DNA of 64,000 nucleotides, from assembly GCA_016342745.1 (NCBI GenBank), contig JAEINT010000008.1, positions 160,997-224,996 of the forward strand, given 5' to 3'. Origin of the DNA: Labilibaculum sp. Its GTDB lineage: Bacteria > Bacteroidota > Bacteroidia > Bacteroidales > Marinifilaceae. The notes beneath the pieces are model-generated. The model saw only the letters and a list, made by a program, of their open reading frames with translations. It ran no database searches and was not told the origin of the DNA. Both the position numbers and the translations under genes were made by a program. Positions 27,349 through 35,459 of this stretch are shown here, piece by piece (positions within the stretch are counted from its first letter, which is position 1; each line of letters begins with the position of its first letter).

Positions 27349-28521
27349 ATGCGCTATAATTTTGATGAGATTATCGAAAGAAAAAATACCGATTGTGTAA
27401 AGTACGATAAACTAGAAAGCTATTTTGGAGCAAAAGATCTATTGCCTCTTTGGGTTGCTGATATGGATTTTAAAGTTCCACCTTGTATTTCTGAAGCGAT
27501 TATTGAGAGGGCAAATCATGAAATATATGGCTACACTTTTCGTGGAGATTCTTGCATTAACAGCATTCAAAATTGGTTAAAAACAAGACATGATTGGGCA
27601 ATTCCTAAAGATTGGATTTCATCGAGTCCTGGTGTTGTAACAGGTCTTTCTATTTTATTGATGAGTTTGACCAATGAAGGTGATCAGATTGCGATTCAAT
27701 CGCCCGTTTACCATCCATTTGCTCAAGTTATTAATGATACCAAACGCAATTTGGTTGTAAATCCTCTTCGTCTTACTGATGAAGGCTATCAAATGGATTT
27801 TGAGCAACTGGAAGAACTAGCAAAAAATGGATTAACTGCACTTGTCTTAAGTAATCCGCACAATCCGGTTGGTCGAGTATTTACAAAAGAAGAGTTAGTT
27901 CAATTAGGTAATTTGGCAAACACCTACGATTTCCTAATCATTTCTGATGAAATTCATCAAGATTTAATTTACGAAGGTTACAAGCACATCCCTTTGGCTT
28001 CCTTATCGGATGAATTGGCGCAAAGAACAATTACTTGCATTGCTCCTTCAAAAACATTTAATGTTGCTGGATTAGCAAGTTCTGTTATCATCATTCCAAA
28101 TGCAAAATTGAAACAAAAGTTTGAAAAACTACTGTACTCGCTGCATTTGAATTCTGGCAATTTATTTGGACATACTGCCATGCAAGCTGGTTACGAAGAC
28201 GGTGCAGAATGGCTCGATCAGTTAATGGACTACCTTAAAGGAAATGTTGATTTTTTACGTTCGTATTTAAACGAAAACATTCCAAGCATCAAACTAATAG
28301 AGCCTGAAGCAACTTACTTGCTATGGCTCGATTGTCGATCTCTAAATATCGACACCGAAAAACTAAATAAACTATTAATACAAAAAGCTGGTTTGGCCTT
28401 AAATAAGGGCACAACTTTTGGCATTGACGGAGAAGGCTTCCTTCGAATCAATATTGGTTGTCCGCAATCTGTTCTTGAAAAAGCTCTTGAGAAGATTAAG
28501 TTAATTGTGGATGAACTTTAA
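27349..28521 (+). CDS. MalY/PatB-family C-S lyase (aminotransferase fold)
   Basis: 390-residue PLP enzyme of the MalY/PatB group, which cleaves cystathionine or other cysteine S-conjugates. It opens with the family motif FDEIIERKNTDCVKYD, LLPLWVADMDFKVPP and has SSPGVVTGLSIL, LSNPHNPVGRVF, ISDEIHQDLIYEG and the lysine motif APSKTFNVAGLASS (near 240). Length is typical. It is followed 94 bases later by an EamA transporter with its own promoter; together they could make and export a thiol or amino acid, which is inference. Confidence 0.9.
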   Translation: MRYNFDEIIERKNTDCVKYDKLESYFGAKDLLPLWVADMDFKVPPCISEAIIERANHEIYGYTFRGDSCINSIQNWLKTRHDWAIPKDWISSSPGVVTGLSILLMSLTNEGDQIAIQSPVYHPFAQVINDTKRNLVVNPLRLTDEGYQMDFEQLEELAKNGLTALVLSNPHNPVGRVFTKEELVQLGNLANTYDFLIISDEIHQDLIYEGYKHIPLASLSDELAQRTITCIAPSKTFNVAGLASSVIIIPNAKLKQKFEKLLYSLHLNSGNLFGHTAMQAGYEDGAEWLDQLMDYLKGNVDFLRSYLNENIPSIKLIEPEATYLLWLDCRSLNIDTEKLNKLLIQKAGLALNKGTTFGIDGEGFLRINIGCPQSVLEKALEKIKLIVDEL

Positions 28522-28564
28522 GAATATCGAGTTTTTTACATCTGGTTCACCTGCAGTGTAAACT

Positions 28565-28595
28565 CTTGTTTGCTAACTAAAATCTCGTACATTTG
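28565..28595 (+). promoter_or_regulatory. Bacteroidota promoter for the EamA gene
   Basis: CTTG (28565-28568), 19 bases, then TACATTTG (28588-28595). This is one of the best promoter matches in the window. Confidence 0.65.
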
Positions 28596-28615
28596 CGCGA
28601 CAAACACACTACACA

Positions 28616-29491
28616 ATGAACTGGAAAAAACCTTGGTTTCAATTTTCTATCCTTTTGTTATTAGCCTTTGTATGGGGTAGTTCTTTTATTCTAATGAAAA
28701 TTGGCTTAAAAAGTTTTACCAGCGAACAAGCTGCAGGTATCCGAATGTTAATGGCTTCTGCGGTTCTTTTACCCTACTCTATCAAAAATTTAAAGTTTCT
28801 ACAACGAAAAGATCTCGTAAGTCTATTGGTTGCAGGCTTTATTGGAAGCTTTATTCCTGCTTTTTTATTTACTAAGGCACAAACTCAAATCGATAGTGCA
28901 TTAGCAGGTATGCTAAACTCCATGACACCAATATTCACTTTGGTGATTGGAATGATTTTCTACAAAACAAAATTGAAATGGCTCCAAGTATCCGGTTTGG
29001 TTTTAGGATTATTTGGTGCAATTGGTCTGATTACCTCTGGACAAGACCTTTCCTTCGGAAATATCAATAGTTATGCCTTGCTTATTGTTTTAGCCACCGT
29101 TTTTTACGGGATAAATATTAATGTAGTAAAAGCACGTTTATCGCACTTAAGTGGTGTTCAAATAACCTCCTTAGCATTCTTTTTTACAGGTCCAGCTGCA
29201 TTAATTTATTTGCTAACAACCGATTTTCAACCCGTTTTGGCATCACCAAATTGGCACATTCACTTTTTAGCATTGTGCGCTTTGGGTATAATTGGAACTG
29301 CATTGGCAATGCTGCTAATGAATAGTTTAATTCGTCATATTTCTGCTGTATATGCCTCATCGGTAACTTATATCATTCCCGTATTTGCCATTTTTTGGGG
29401 AGTGCTTGATGGTGAGAAAATAAATATCCTGCACATAACCTGTATGGTACTTATCCTATTGGGTGTTTATCTAATTAATCGAAAAAAATAA
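28616..29491 (+). CDS. EamA/DMT-family transporter
   Basis: 291 residues with about ten membrane helices in two EamA repeats. The first opens FVWGSSFILMKIGLKSFTSEQAAGIRML, very like the paralogue at 8555 (LWATPFTAIKIGLK...AGIRFF). The second repeat starts near residue 150. Probable exporter of an amino acid or small metabolite. It stands behind the PatB-type gene but has its own promoter. Confidence 0.88.
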   Translation: MNWKKPWFQFSILLLLAFVWGSSFILMKIGLKSFTSEQAAGIRMLMASAVLLPYSIKNLKFLQRKDLVSLLVAGFIGSFIPAFLFTKAQTQIDSALAGMLNSMTPIFTLVIGMIFYKTKLKWLQVSGLVLGLFGAIGLITSGQDLSFGNINSYALLIVLATVFYGININVVKARLSHLSGVQITSLAFFFTGPAALIYLLTTDFQPVLASPNWHIHFLALCALGIIGTALAMLLMNSLIRHISAVYASSVTYIIPVFAIFWGVLDGEKINILHITCMVLILLGVYLINRKK

Positions 29492-29503
29492 ACCTAAAAG
29501 CGC

Positions 29504-30841
29504 TTAGTCGAATTTCAATTTTAGGCTAATCCTCACTTTTGAGGCTACAGCATCGCCTCCTGATTCGGCTGGATACCAATCTCCCGAATCGAATAGTAAA
29601 CGTTCTATTTCTTTCACTAAAATGGCATCTGGCTTACCTTTAAATTTAATGTCGCTTAACGCACCATATGGCTCTACAACGAAAGTGAATTTCACTTTGT
29701 GTATGCCATTTAGATGCTTAAAATCAGCATCCATTAATTCTTTAACAAGGTAGTCTTCAAATTTATCAACAGAAGCAAATTGATTTGGCTTTGCCTTTTC
29801 CCAAGATGTGTTTCCACGTTCCGTTTTGCTTGTACTTATTCCATATCCAACAACTACAACCTCATCCATGCTTTGCTGGTTCGTTTCTAAAATAACCAAC
29901 AAAGATGAATCAGCTAAAGCATTTATCTCTTTCGATTCAAAACCAATAAAAGATGCCACTAATCTATAATCTTCACTAGTTTCAGAAGCCTTCAATTTAA
30001 ATTGCCCATCCACATCAGTAACAACGCCATTGGCAGTTCCTTTTACAACTATACTAACCCCAGGAATTGGCATAGCATCCTCATCTACTACTTTGCCAGA
30101 TATTATTTTATCGTCTTTTATCAATCTACTTGCATAAGATTTCTTCGCAGATTTTTGCCTTCTTGCCTTCTGAACTTCTACTCCTGCAACTTGTCCTTCC
30201 AAAGTTTTTTGAATACTTTCTTCAGCTGTTTTAAATGTCTTTTTGTACTTTTTATTTGCTATCGTTAACTGCTCAATAGGTGCAATTGGTATAACTCTCT
30301 CAATCTTTTCTTCTGGGATAGTTTGATCATCTAGTTCTTCATCTTCCCTAATAACCATCAGCTCCTCTTCTATGATTTCATCGGCATCAGAAATTTCCAT
30401 TTCCAAATCGTCCTCAATCATCTCCATAAGATCCGCAGATTTCGAGTCGTGCTTTATTATTTTGGGCTCGGTAACTGACTTTTCTACTTTCGGCACCAAG
30501 TCTTCCATTTGAGCACTTATCATTTCATCTTGTGCAGAATATTGATTCAAATAGTAAAGTACAGAACTTAAACCAAGCAATATTATAACACTTGCAGCAT
30601 AAGGAAACCAAAGAGGAATTCTACGCTTCTTTTCTTTTGTTCGAGCATGAATTAAACTATTTAAATCAGTCATATCTTTTTCAAACTCCGCTGCATCAAG
30701 TTTCGATAAACCATCAAAAGCCTCACTTTCGAAAGAATCTTGCATGATCTTTTTTTCAAAGGCATGCTTTTCCTTCTTCTCTAGCTTATTGCTGAAGTAG
30801 TCTATAAAGTTTCGATATGTCAATCTTCCTTTAAACTTCAT
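29504..30841 (-). CDS. Membrane regulator with CarboxypepD-like and TonB-C-like domains
   Basis: 445 residues from the ATG at 30841; the TTG at 30853 is not needed. A cytoplasmic part (about 1-75) is followed by one membrane helix (about 77-98), an acidic linker, a carboxypeptidase-D-like regulatory domain (ISGKVVDEDAMPIPGVSIVVKG near 245-335) ending in DEVVVVGYG, and a C-terminal domain resembling the TonB periplasmic end (VKFTFVVEPYGALSDIKFKG). It overlaps the sigma factor gene by 11 bases. Position and topology suggest an anti-sigma or signal-transducing partner of that factor, though no classical anti-sigma zinc domain is seen. Confidence 0.7.
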   Translation of the reverse strand: MKFKGRLTYRNFIDYFSNKLEKKEKHAFEKKIMQDSFESEAFDGLSKLDAAEFEKDMTDLNSLIHARTKEKKRRIPLWFPYAASVIILLGLSSVLYYLNQYSAQDEMISAQMEDLVPKVEKSVTEPKIIKHDSKSADLMEMIEDDLEMEISDADEIIEEELMVIREDEELDDQTIPEEKIERVIPIAPIEQLTIANKKYKKTFKTAEESIQKTLEGQVAGVEVQKARRQKSAKKSYASRLIKDDKIISGKVVDEDAMPIPGVSIVVKGTANGVVTDVDGQFKLKASETSEDYRLVASFIGFESKEINALADSSLLVILETNQQSMDEVVVVGYGISTSKTERGNTSWEKAKPNQFASVDKFEDYLVKELMDADFKHLNGIHKVKFTFVVEPYGALSDIKFKGKPDAILVKEIERLLFDSGDWYPAESGGDAVASKVRISLKLKFD

Positions 30842-31421
30842 ATTCTTTTTCAAATTGCTCCAAACAAATTTTCAAATTGCGTTTTCCATTCTGTATGTAG
30901 CTTTTCACTTTTTTCTCTGCAATATTTAATTCATCAGCAATATCACCATAGCTCTTTTCCTGATAATAAAATAACTGCACACACTCCTGCTGTTCCTTTT
31001 TCAAGCGCTCCAGGCAATGTTTCAGATTTTCTTGCAAAGCAGAATTCAAGTCCTCATCTATAGGATGCAACAATTCTGTCGATTCCATATTTTGATCTAC
31101 TGAAAATTTTTCAAACCTGTTCTTATTGGCCTTTTCTCTTCGAATTTCCATCAGGCAATAATTCTTAGTCACTACAAACAACCAAGACTTAAAGTTCAGT
31201 ATTTCAAATTTAGGGATTTCAGTAATCAAACGTTCAAAAATCTGCGTAACAGCATCTTTTGCCTCATCTCTATTTTTTAAATATTTCAATGATACGCCAT
31301 ATACCAGGTGCATGTATCTCCCAAATAATTCTCCAAGAACATCCAAATCACCATCCGCCAAATAATCCAACAGCAAGTGTTGATCATTCTTATTTTTTAG
31401 ATTTTTTTTGGATCGGAACAT
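30831..31421 (-). CDS. ECF-type RNA polymerase sigma factor
   Basis: 196 residues. Region 2 (LDVLGELFGRYMHLVYGVSLKYLKNRDEAKDAVTQIFERL) and region 4 (ERLKKEQQECVQLFYYQEKSYGDIADELNIAEKKVKSYIQNGKRNLK) are present with the spacing of the extracytoplasmic-function group. It overlaps the gene for the membrane regulator and is divergent from the von Willebrand gene, a plausible target or partner. No promoter with a distinct ECF consensus could be recognised. Confidence 0.92.
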   Translation of the reverse strand: MFRSKKNLKNKNDQHLLLDYLADGDLDVLGELFGRYMHLVYGVSLKYLKNRDEAKDAVTQIFERLITEIPKFEILNFKSWLFVVTKNYCLMEIRREKANKNRFEKFSVDQNMESTELLHPIDEDLNSALQENLKHCLERLKKEQQECVQLFYYQEKSYGDIADELNIAEKKVKSYIQNGKRNLKICLEQFEKEYEV

Positions 31422-31568
31422 TTAGAAATTTCTCTTTAAATACAATGGATTAACACTTGCTAGTTAACAAAAAAGAAAAAAAGATGAAAACTTTTTATGG
31501 AATTTGTTTTGCGCTTGCATCCTAAAGGTAAAGACAGACAAATTAATAATTACTAAAAAAGATAAATC

Positions 31569-33434
31569 ATGAAAACAAAAGCATTATTTCTAAGCATTAT
31601 AGGTATACTAATTGGTTGTAATTTATTCGCAAACATCATTTCCGGAACTGTATATGATGATAGTAAAATGCCTTTACCCGGCGTAAGTATCATTATTAAA
31701 GGAACCATAAAAGGTGTCGTTACTGATTTCGATGGGAAATACAGTATCGATACAGAAAAAGAAGATATACTGGTCTATTCATTTGTTGGTATGATAACGC
31801 AAGAAATCAAAATAAAGGATCAATCTATTATCAATCTTGTTCTTAAATCATCTCAAATTGGCATGGATGAAGTGATAGTAGTCGGTTACGGAAAGAGGTA
31901 TAAAAGAGCAAAAAAGAATAAATCTGTAGCTTCTCATCTACAGGGAAAAGTTGCAGGGTTAAATATGGTTATGGAAGACTGTGAAATGGAAATTGAGGAC
32001 AGTTTCATCTACCCCATAAATAAGGAATTCAACACAGAAGGATATTCTACAATACGTGAAAACGGTTATAAGAATGCTGTTAAAAGTCCACTATCTACTT
32101 TCTCAATTGATGTAGATGCTGCTTCTTACAGTAATGTTCGTCGTTTTTTAACAGATGGAAGAAAACCGCCCGTTGATGCTGTTCGTATTGAAGAAATGAT
32201 CAACTACTTTAATTACGATTATGCGCAACCTGAAGGAGAGCATCCATTTTCGATCAATCATGAAGTAGCTGAATGTCCTTGGAACTCTGAAAACCTACTG
32301 CTTCACATTGGCTTGCAAGGGAAAAAAGTTTTGAACGAAAACTTACCCGCTTCTAACCTAGTTTTCCTTTTGGATGTTTCCGGATCAATGGATTCTTCAA
32401 ATAAACTGCCATTGTTGAAAAAAGCATTCAAACTATTGGTAAATCAATTACGTGAAGATGATAAAGTGGCGATAGTTGTTTATGCAGGAAATTCAGGTTT
32501 GGTGCTTCCATCTACATCTGGAAACAGAAAGAAAGACATTTTAGAAGCTTTAAACAGATTAAATGCTGGTGGATCTACTGCAGGAGCATCAGGTTTAAAG
32601 TTGGCCTATAAAGTGGCCAGAGAGAATTTTATTGATGGCGGCAACAATCGAATTATCATGGCCACCGATGGCGATTTTAATGTAGGACAATCGAGTAATG
32701 CCGAATTGGAACGATTGATTGAAAAAGAGCGTGAGCACGGAACATTTATATCGGTACTTGGCTTTGGAATGGGAAATTACAAAGACGATAAAATGGAGAT
32801 TATTGCTGATAAAGGAAATGGTAATTATGCCTATATCGATAATATTCTTGAAGCCAAAAAAGTATTGGTTAATGAATTTGGTGGTACTTTATTTACAATT
32901 GCTAAAGATGTGAAAATACAAATTGAATTCAACCCAGCTATTGTTGCTGAATACCGATTGGTAGGATACGAAAATAGGTTGTTAGCAAATGAAGATTTTG
33001 CAAATGACAAAAAAGATGCTGGCGAACTGGGATCTGGTCATAGTGTTACGGCAATTTATGAAGTAAAGCTAAACGAAAACAATAAAAAGCAAAATCAGGA
33101 ATTAAAATACCAGAACACAAGTTTAAATACGAAGGCTTACAATAAAGATGAAATTGCGACCGTAAAATTCCGCTACAAAAAGCCTACAAGTAAAAAAAGC
33201 ACGCTTATCGAACAGGTCATTCCAAATAGCTTAATGGCTAAAAATGAATTGTCGAACAATTACAAATTCTCAGCTGCCGTTGCAGGCTTTGGCTTGATTC
33301 TTCGTGAATCAAAATTTAAAGGAAACTGCTCTTACGATATGCTAATTAATTTGGCACAACAATCAAAAGGGGAAGATAAAGAAGGATACAGAAGTGAATT
33401 TATTCGCTTAATGAAACTGGCAAATCATCTATAG
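31569..33434 (+). CDS. Von Willebrand factor A protein with CarboxypepD-like N-terminus
   Basis: 621 residues. The signal peptide (about 1-22) is followed by a carboxypeptidase-D-like domain (24-95: ISGTVYDDSKMPLPGVSIIIKG), a DEVIVVGYGKRYKRAKK segment like the start of a SusC/TonB plug, then a YfbK-type region (STFSIDVDAASYSNVRRFL) and a VWA domain with MIDAS motif DVSGSMDSS (D269) and ATDGDF. The C-terminal 150 residues are a DUF3520-like extension. This matches the YfbK family, found exported in Bacteroidota. The gene faces away from the ECF sigma/regulator pair; the shared module suggests one signalling system. Ligand unknown. Confidence 0.85.
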   Translation: MKTKALFLSIIGILIGCNLFANIISGTVYDDSKMPLPGVSIIIKGTIKGVVTDFDGKYSIDTEKEDILVYSFVGMITQEIKIKDQSIINLVLKSSQIGMDEVIVVGYGKRYKRAKKNKSVASHLQGKVAGLNMVMEDCEMEIEDSFIYPINKEFNTEGYSTIRENGYKNAVKSPLSTFSIDVDAASYSNVRRFLTDGRKPPVDAVRIEEMINYFNYDYAQPEGEHPFSINHEVAECPWNSENLLLHIGLQGKKVLNENLPASNLVFLLDVSGSMDSSNKLPLLKKAFKLLVNQLREDDKVAIVVYAGNSGLVLPSTSGNRKKDILEALNRLNAGGSTAGASGLKLAYKVARENFIDGGNNRIIMATDGDFNVGQSSNAELERLIEKEREHGTFISVLGFGMGNYKDDKMEIIADKGNGNYAYIDNILEAKKVLVNEFGGTLFTIAKDVKIQIEFNPAIVAEYRLVGYENRLLANEDFANDKKDAGELGSGHSVTAIYEVKLNENNKKQNQELKYQNTSLNTKAYNKDEIATVKFRYKKPTSKKSTLIEQVIPNSLMAKNELSNNYKFSAAVAGFGLILRESKFKGNCSYDMLINLAQQSKGEDKEGYRSEFIRLMKLANHL

Positions 33435-33443
33435 AATAAACAC

Positions 33444-33470
33444 AAAGAGGCACTTATTAAGTGTCTCTTT
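33444..33470 (+). terminator. Hairpin terminator after the von Willebrand gene
   Basis: The 12-bp stem 33444-33455 with 33459-33470 has one G-T pair and an ATT loop. It lies just past the stop codon; the T-rich part is in the 3' arm. Confidence 0.6.
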
Positions 33471-33491
33471 CTCTCAAATGTCAGGATATAG

Positions 33492-33521
33492 TTTCTATTC
33501 ATCGGATATTTTGTAATTTTG
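33492..33521 (+). promoter_or_regulatory. Promoter for the DEAD-box-like gene
   Basis: TTTC (33492-33495), 18 bases, then TAATTTTG (33514-33521). It lies inside the stretch that an upstream TTG would make coding, so it supports the ATG at 33548. Confidence 0.6.
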
Positions 33522-33547
33522 TCGCGAACAAAAAAATACAAACCCAG

Positions 33548-34195
33548 ATGTTTTTAAAAAAATTAGATCCTCAGCTATTGGAGGCACTTGAAGAAAATGG
33601 CTTTGAAACACCAACAAAAGTCCAAAAGACTTGTATCTCAAAAATTAAAAGCGGTGTTGATCTGTTTGTTAAAGCACCTGAAAAATCTGGAAAAACCAGT
33701 ACCATCATCATTAGCGTTATTCAGCAATTAAAAACTGAATTTGAAGATGTACCCAGAGCTGTTATTGTTGTTCCTGATAGAGAAGCAGCGATTGAATTAA
33801 AAGAAAAATTCGAAGCTTTTACAGAAGAGATAGACCTACGAATATTCGGCGAGGGAGATGCAGGGAACTTGCACAAATTGCGTGATATCATTTATGCAGG
33901 ATCGGATGTGGTTATCGCAACGGCTAAGAAATTTAACGAACTATACTCTTTTAGCGGTATCAACTTAAATAACCTGAAAATGTTTATTGTTGATGATGCT
34001 GAAATGATCATGAAAGATCAACTACTTTGTGAGGTTAATCGCTTTTCAGAATATCTTCCTAAATCTCAAAAAATTGTTTTTACAACAAAGATTAACAAGA
34101 GAATGCGAGATTATATGGAAAACTTTATGAATTTCCCTCAAATAGTAGAAATTGAAGAAGAGATAGAAGAAGAAATAATAGAAGAAAAAGAATAA
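33548..34195 (+). CDS. Single-domain DEAD-box-helicase-like protein
   Basis: 215 residues from the ATG at 33548. Only the first RecA-like domain of a DEAD-box RNA helicase is present: a Q-motif-like LEENGFETPTKVQKTCI, motif I APEKSGKTS (A-x4-GKT), motif Ia-like VVPDREAA, motif II as DDAE, and a motif III replacement TTK. The second RecA domain (motifs IV-VI) is missing and a tail of about 15 acidic residues (EIEEEIEEEIIEEKE) takes its place. Motif II is not DEAD but DDAE. Unwinding seems unlikely; ATP or nucleotide binding is possible. Downstream is the shared terminator with dps. Confidence 0.75.
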   Translation: MFLKKLDPQLLEALEENGFETPTKVQKTCISKIKSGVDLFVKAPEKSGKTSTIIISVIQQLKTEFEDVPRAVIVVPDREAAIELKEKFEAFTEEIDLRIFGEGDAGNLHKLRDIIYAGSDVVIATAKKFNELYSFSGINLNNLKMFIVDDAEMIMKDQLLCEVNRFSEYLPKSQKIVFTTKINKRMRDYMENFMNFPQIVEIEEEIEEEIIEEKE

Positions 34196-34226
34196 AAAAA
34201 ATGCCTCCTTAATCAGGAGGCATTTT
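34194..34226. terminator. Bidirectional terminator
   Basis: The stem ATGCCTCCT (34201-34209) with AGGAGGCAT (34215-34223), flanked by A7 and T4 runs, separates the convergent DEAD-box-like and dps genes. Confidence 0.88.
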
Positions 34227-34230
34227 CATT

Positions 34231-34710
34231 TTATCTCAAGTAGGCTTTAAACATCCAGTTCAGTTTCTCAAGATAGGAAACGTAAGCCGGTAAAATATCT
34301 AAAGTCCCTTCATCATCATTCTCATTTGCTTCAACAATCACTTCTTTTACTTTCCCAATTAAAATATTGTGCGATTCAATAACTTGATTCACCATATCTG
34401 AACCTGAGCAATTCGAATTTGCTTCCTGAATCGTCGAAATTGCCACATAATCGGAAAAATTACCAAGAGGATGTCCTCCTAAAGTTAAAACTCTCTCTGC
34501 TACCTCATCAACCTTATCACTCGCATCGTTATATAGCTCTTCAAATTTGGCGTGCAACTCGAAAAAATCGTTTCCTCCTACATTCCAATGAAAGTTTCTA
34601 AGATTTTGATAATACAACTGATAATTTGCTAATAATATTTGAAGTTGTTCAATTTCTCTCTCTTGTGCATTTAACTCTACTAAGGCCTCGTTACTTTTCA
34701 AATTTGTCAT
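34231..34710 (-). CDS. dps: DNA-protection ferritin Dps
   Basis: Dodecameric miniferritin that oxidises and stores iron with hydrogen peroxide and may bind DNA. At 159 residues it has the family length, with the ferroxidase motif NFHWNVGGNDFFELHAKFEELYNDASDKVDEVAER (His, His, Asp and Glu residues of the intersubunit site) and a four-helix pattern throughout. The N-terminal tail is not strongly basic, so DNA binding may be weak. No TAnnTTTG core was found at the proper distance upstream, which may fit control by a peroxide or stationary-phase regulator, but this is inference. Confidence 0.93.
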   Translation of the reverse strand: MTNLKSNEALVELNAQEREIEQLQILLANYQLYYQNLRNFHWNVGGNDFFELHAKFEELYNDASDKVDEVAERVLTLGGHPLGNFSDYVAISTIQEANSNCSGSDMVNQVIESHNILIGKVKEVIVEANENDDEGTLDILPAYVSYLEKLNWMFKAYLR

Positions 34711-34912
34711 GATTTCTATTTTTTATAATTGATTTGTTTTCTTTATCTGTTACAAATATCCGCTCATTCACATTATTTGTTTTTATACATCGATAAGAAA
34801 AACTTATAGAACAGTACAGTCAACTAACATTATAATAAAATAGAAAGTAGGGTAAACCCATAAGATTATCGGTTATAGTGTATAAATCAAATTATTTTAA
34901 CAAAAAACTAAA

Positions 34913-35371
34913 ATGATGATTCACAACAAACTCGATAAACTATTTGGACAGGCTGGTTCAATATTAGGATGGGGAGTCATGCTTGTAGGGATTTTCATCT
35001 CAATATTACCACTTAATATACTCCTACTATTAATCGGATCGTTTATGGCCTTTTCCTATTCAGGAATATACCTCGATCATGATAATGACAAATATAAATT
35101 TTACTACGCCTACTTTGGAATATTCAAATCTGGATCGTGGAGAAGTTTGCAAACAATAGATCGCGTAGCGGGAGTTACTCCAGTAATGCATCGTTCTACT
35201 TATGAGCAAAAGAAAAAACGAATGAAATTGATCATGGACGATTGCTTTGTGGTTCTATTTGTTAAGAATCGAAATCGCAAAATCCCCTTTAAAAGGTGTA
35301 AAGATCTTATTGAGGCAAAATTAGAAGCTCAAAAAATTGGCCAATTATTAAACCTAGATGTAATCCAATAA
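34913..35371 (+). CDS. Small membrane protein of unknown function
   Basis: 152 residues (ATG at 34913; a second ATG follows directly). Two hydrophobic helices (about 17-35 and 38-56) precede a basic C-terminal soluble domain with YYAYFGIFKSGSWRSLQ and DDCFVVLFVKNRNRKIPFKRCKD. The layout resembles small PH-like or two-helix membrane proteins. No family is recognised. It lies between dps and the C1B peptidase gene, with which it shares a bidirectional terminator. Confidence 0.6.
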   Translation: MMIHNKLDKLFGQAGSILGWGVMLVGIFISILPLNILLLLIGSFMAFSYSGIYLDHDNDKYKFYYAYFGIFKSGSWRSLQTIDRVAGVTPVMHRSTYEQKKKRMKLIMDDCFVVLFVKNRNRKIPFKRCKDLIEAKLEAQKIGQLLNLDVIQ

Positions 35372-35411
35372 CTTCAATATACTATTGATTTTCACAACCT
35401 ATAACACACAA

Positions 35412-35439
35412 AAAAGGACCTCTAATGGAGGTCCCTTTT
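35412..35439. terminator. Bidirectional terminator
   Basis: The stem GGACCTC (35416-35422) with GAGGTCC (35428-35434), with A and T runs outside, lies between the convergent membrane protein and peptidase genes. Confidence 0.85.
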
Positions 35440-35459
35440 CATATTATGTTTTTTACTAT

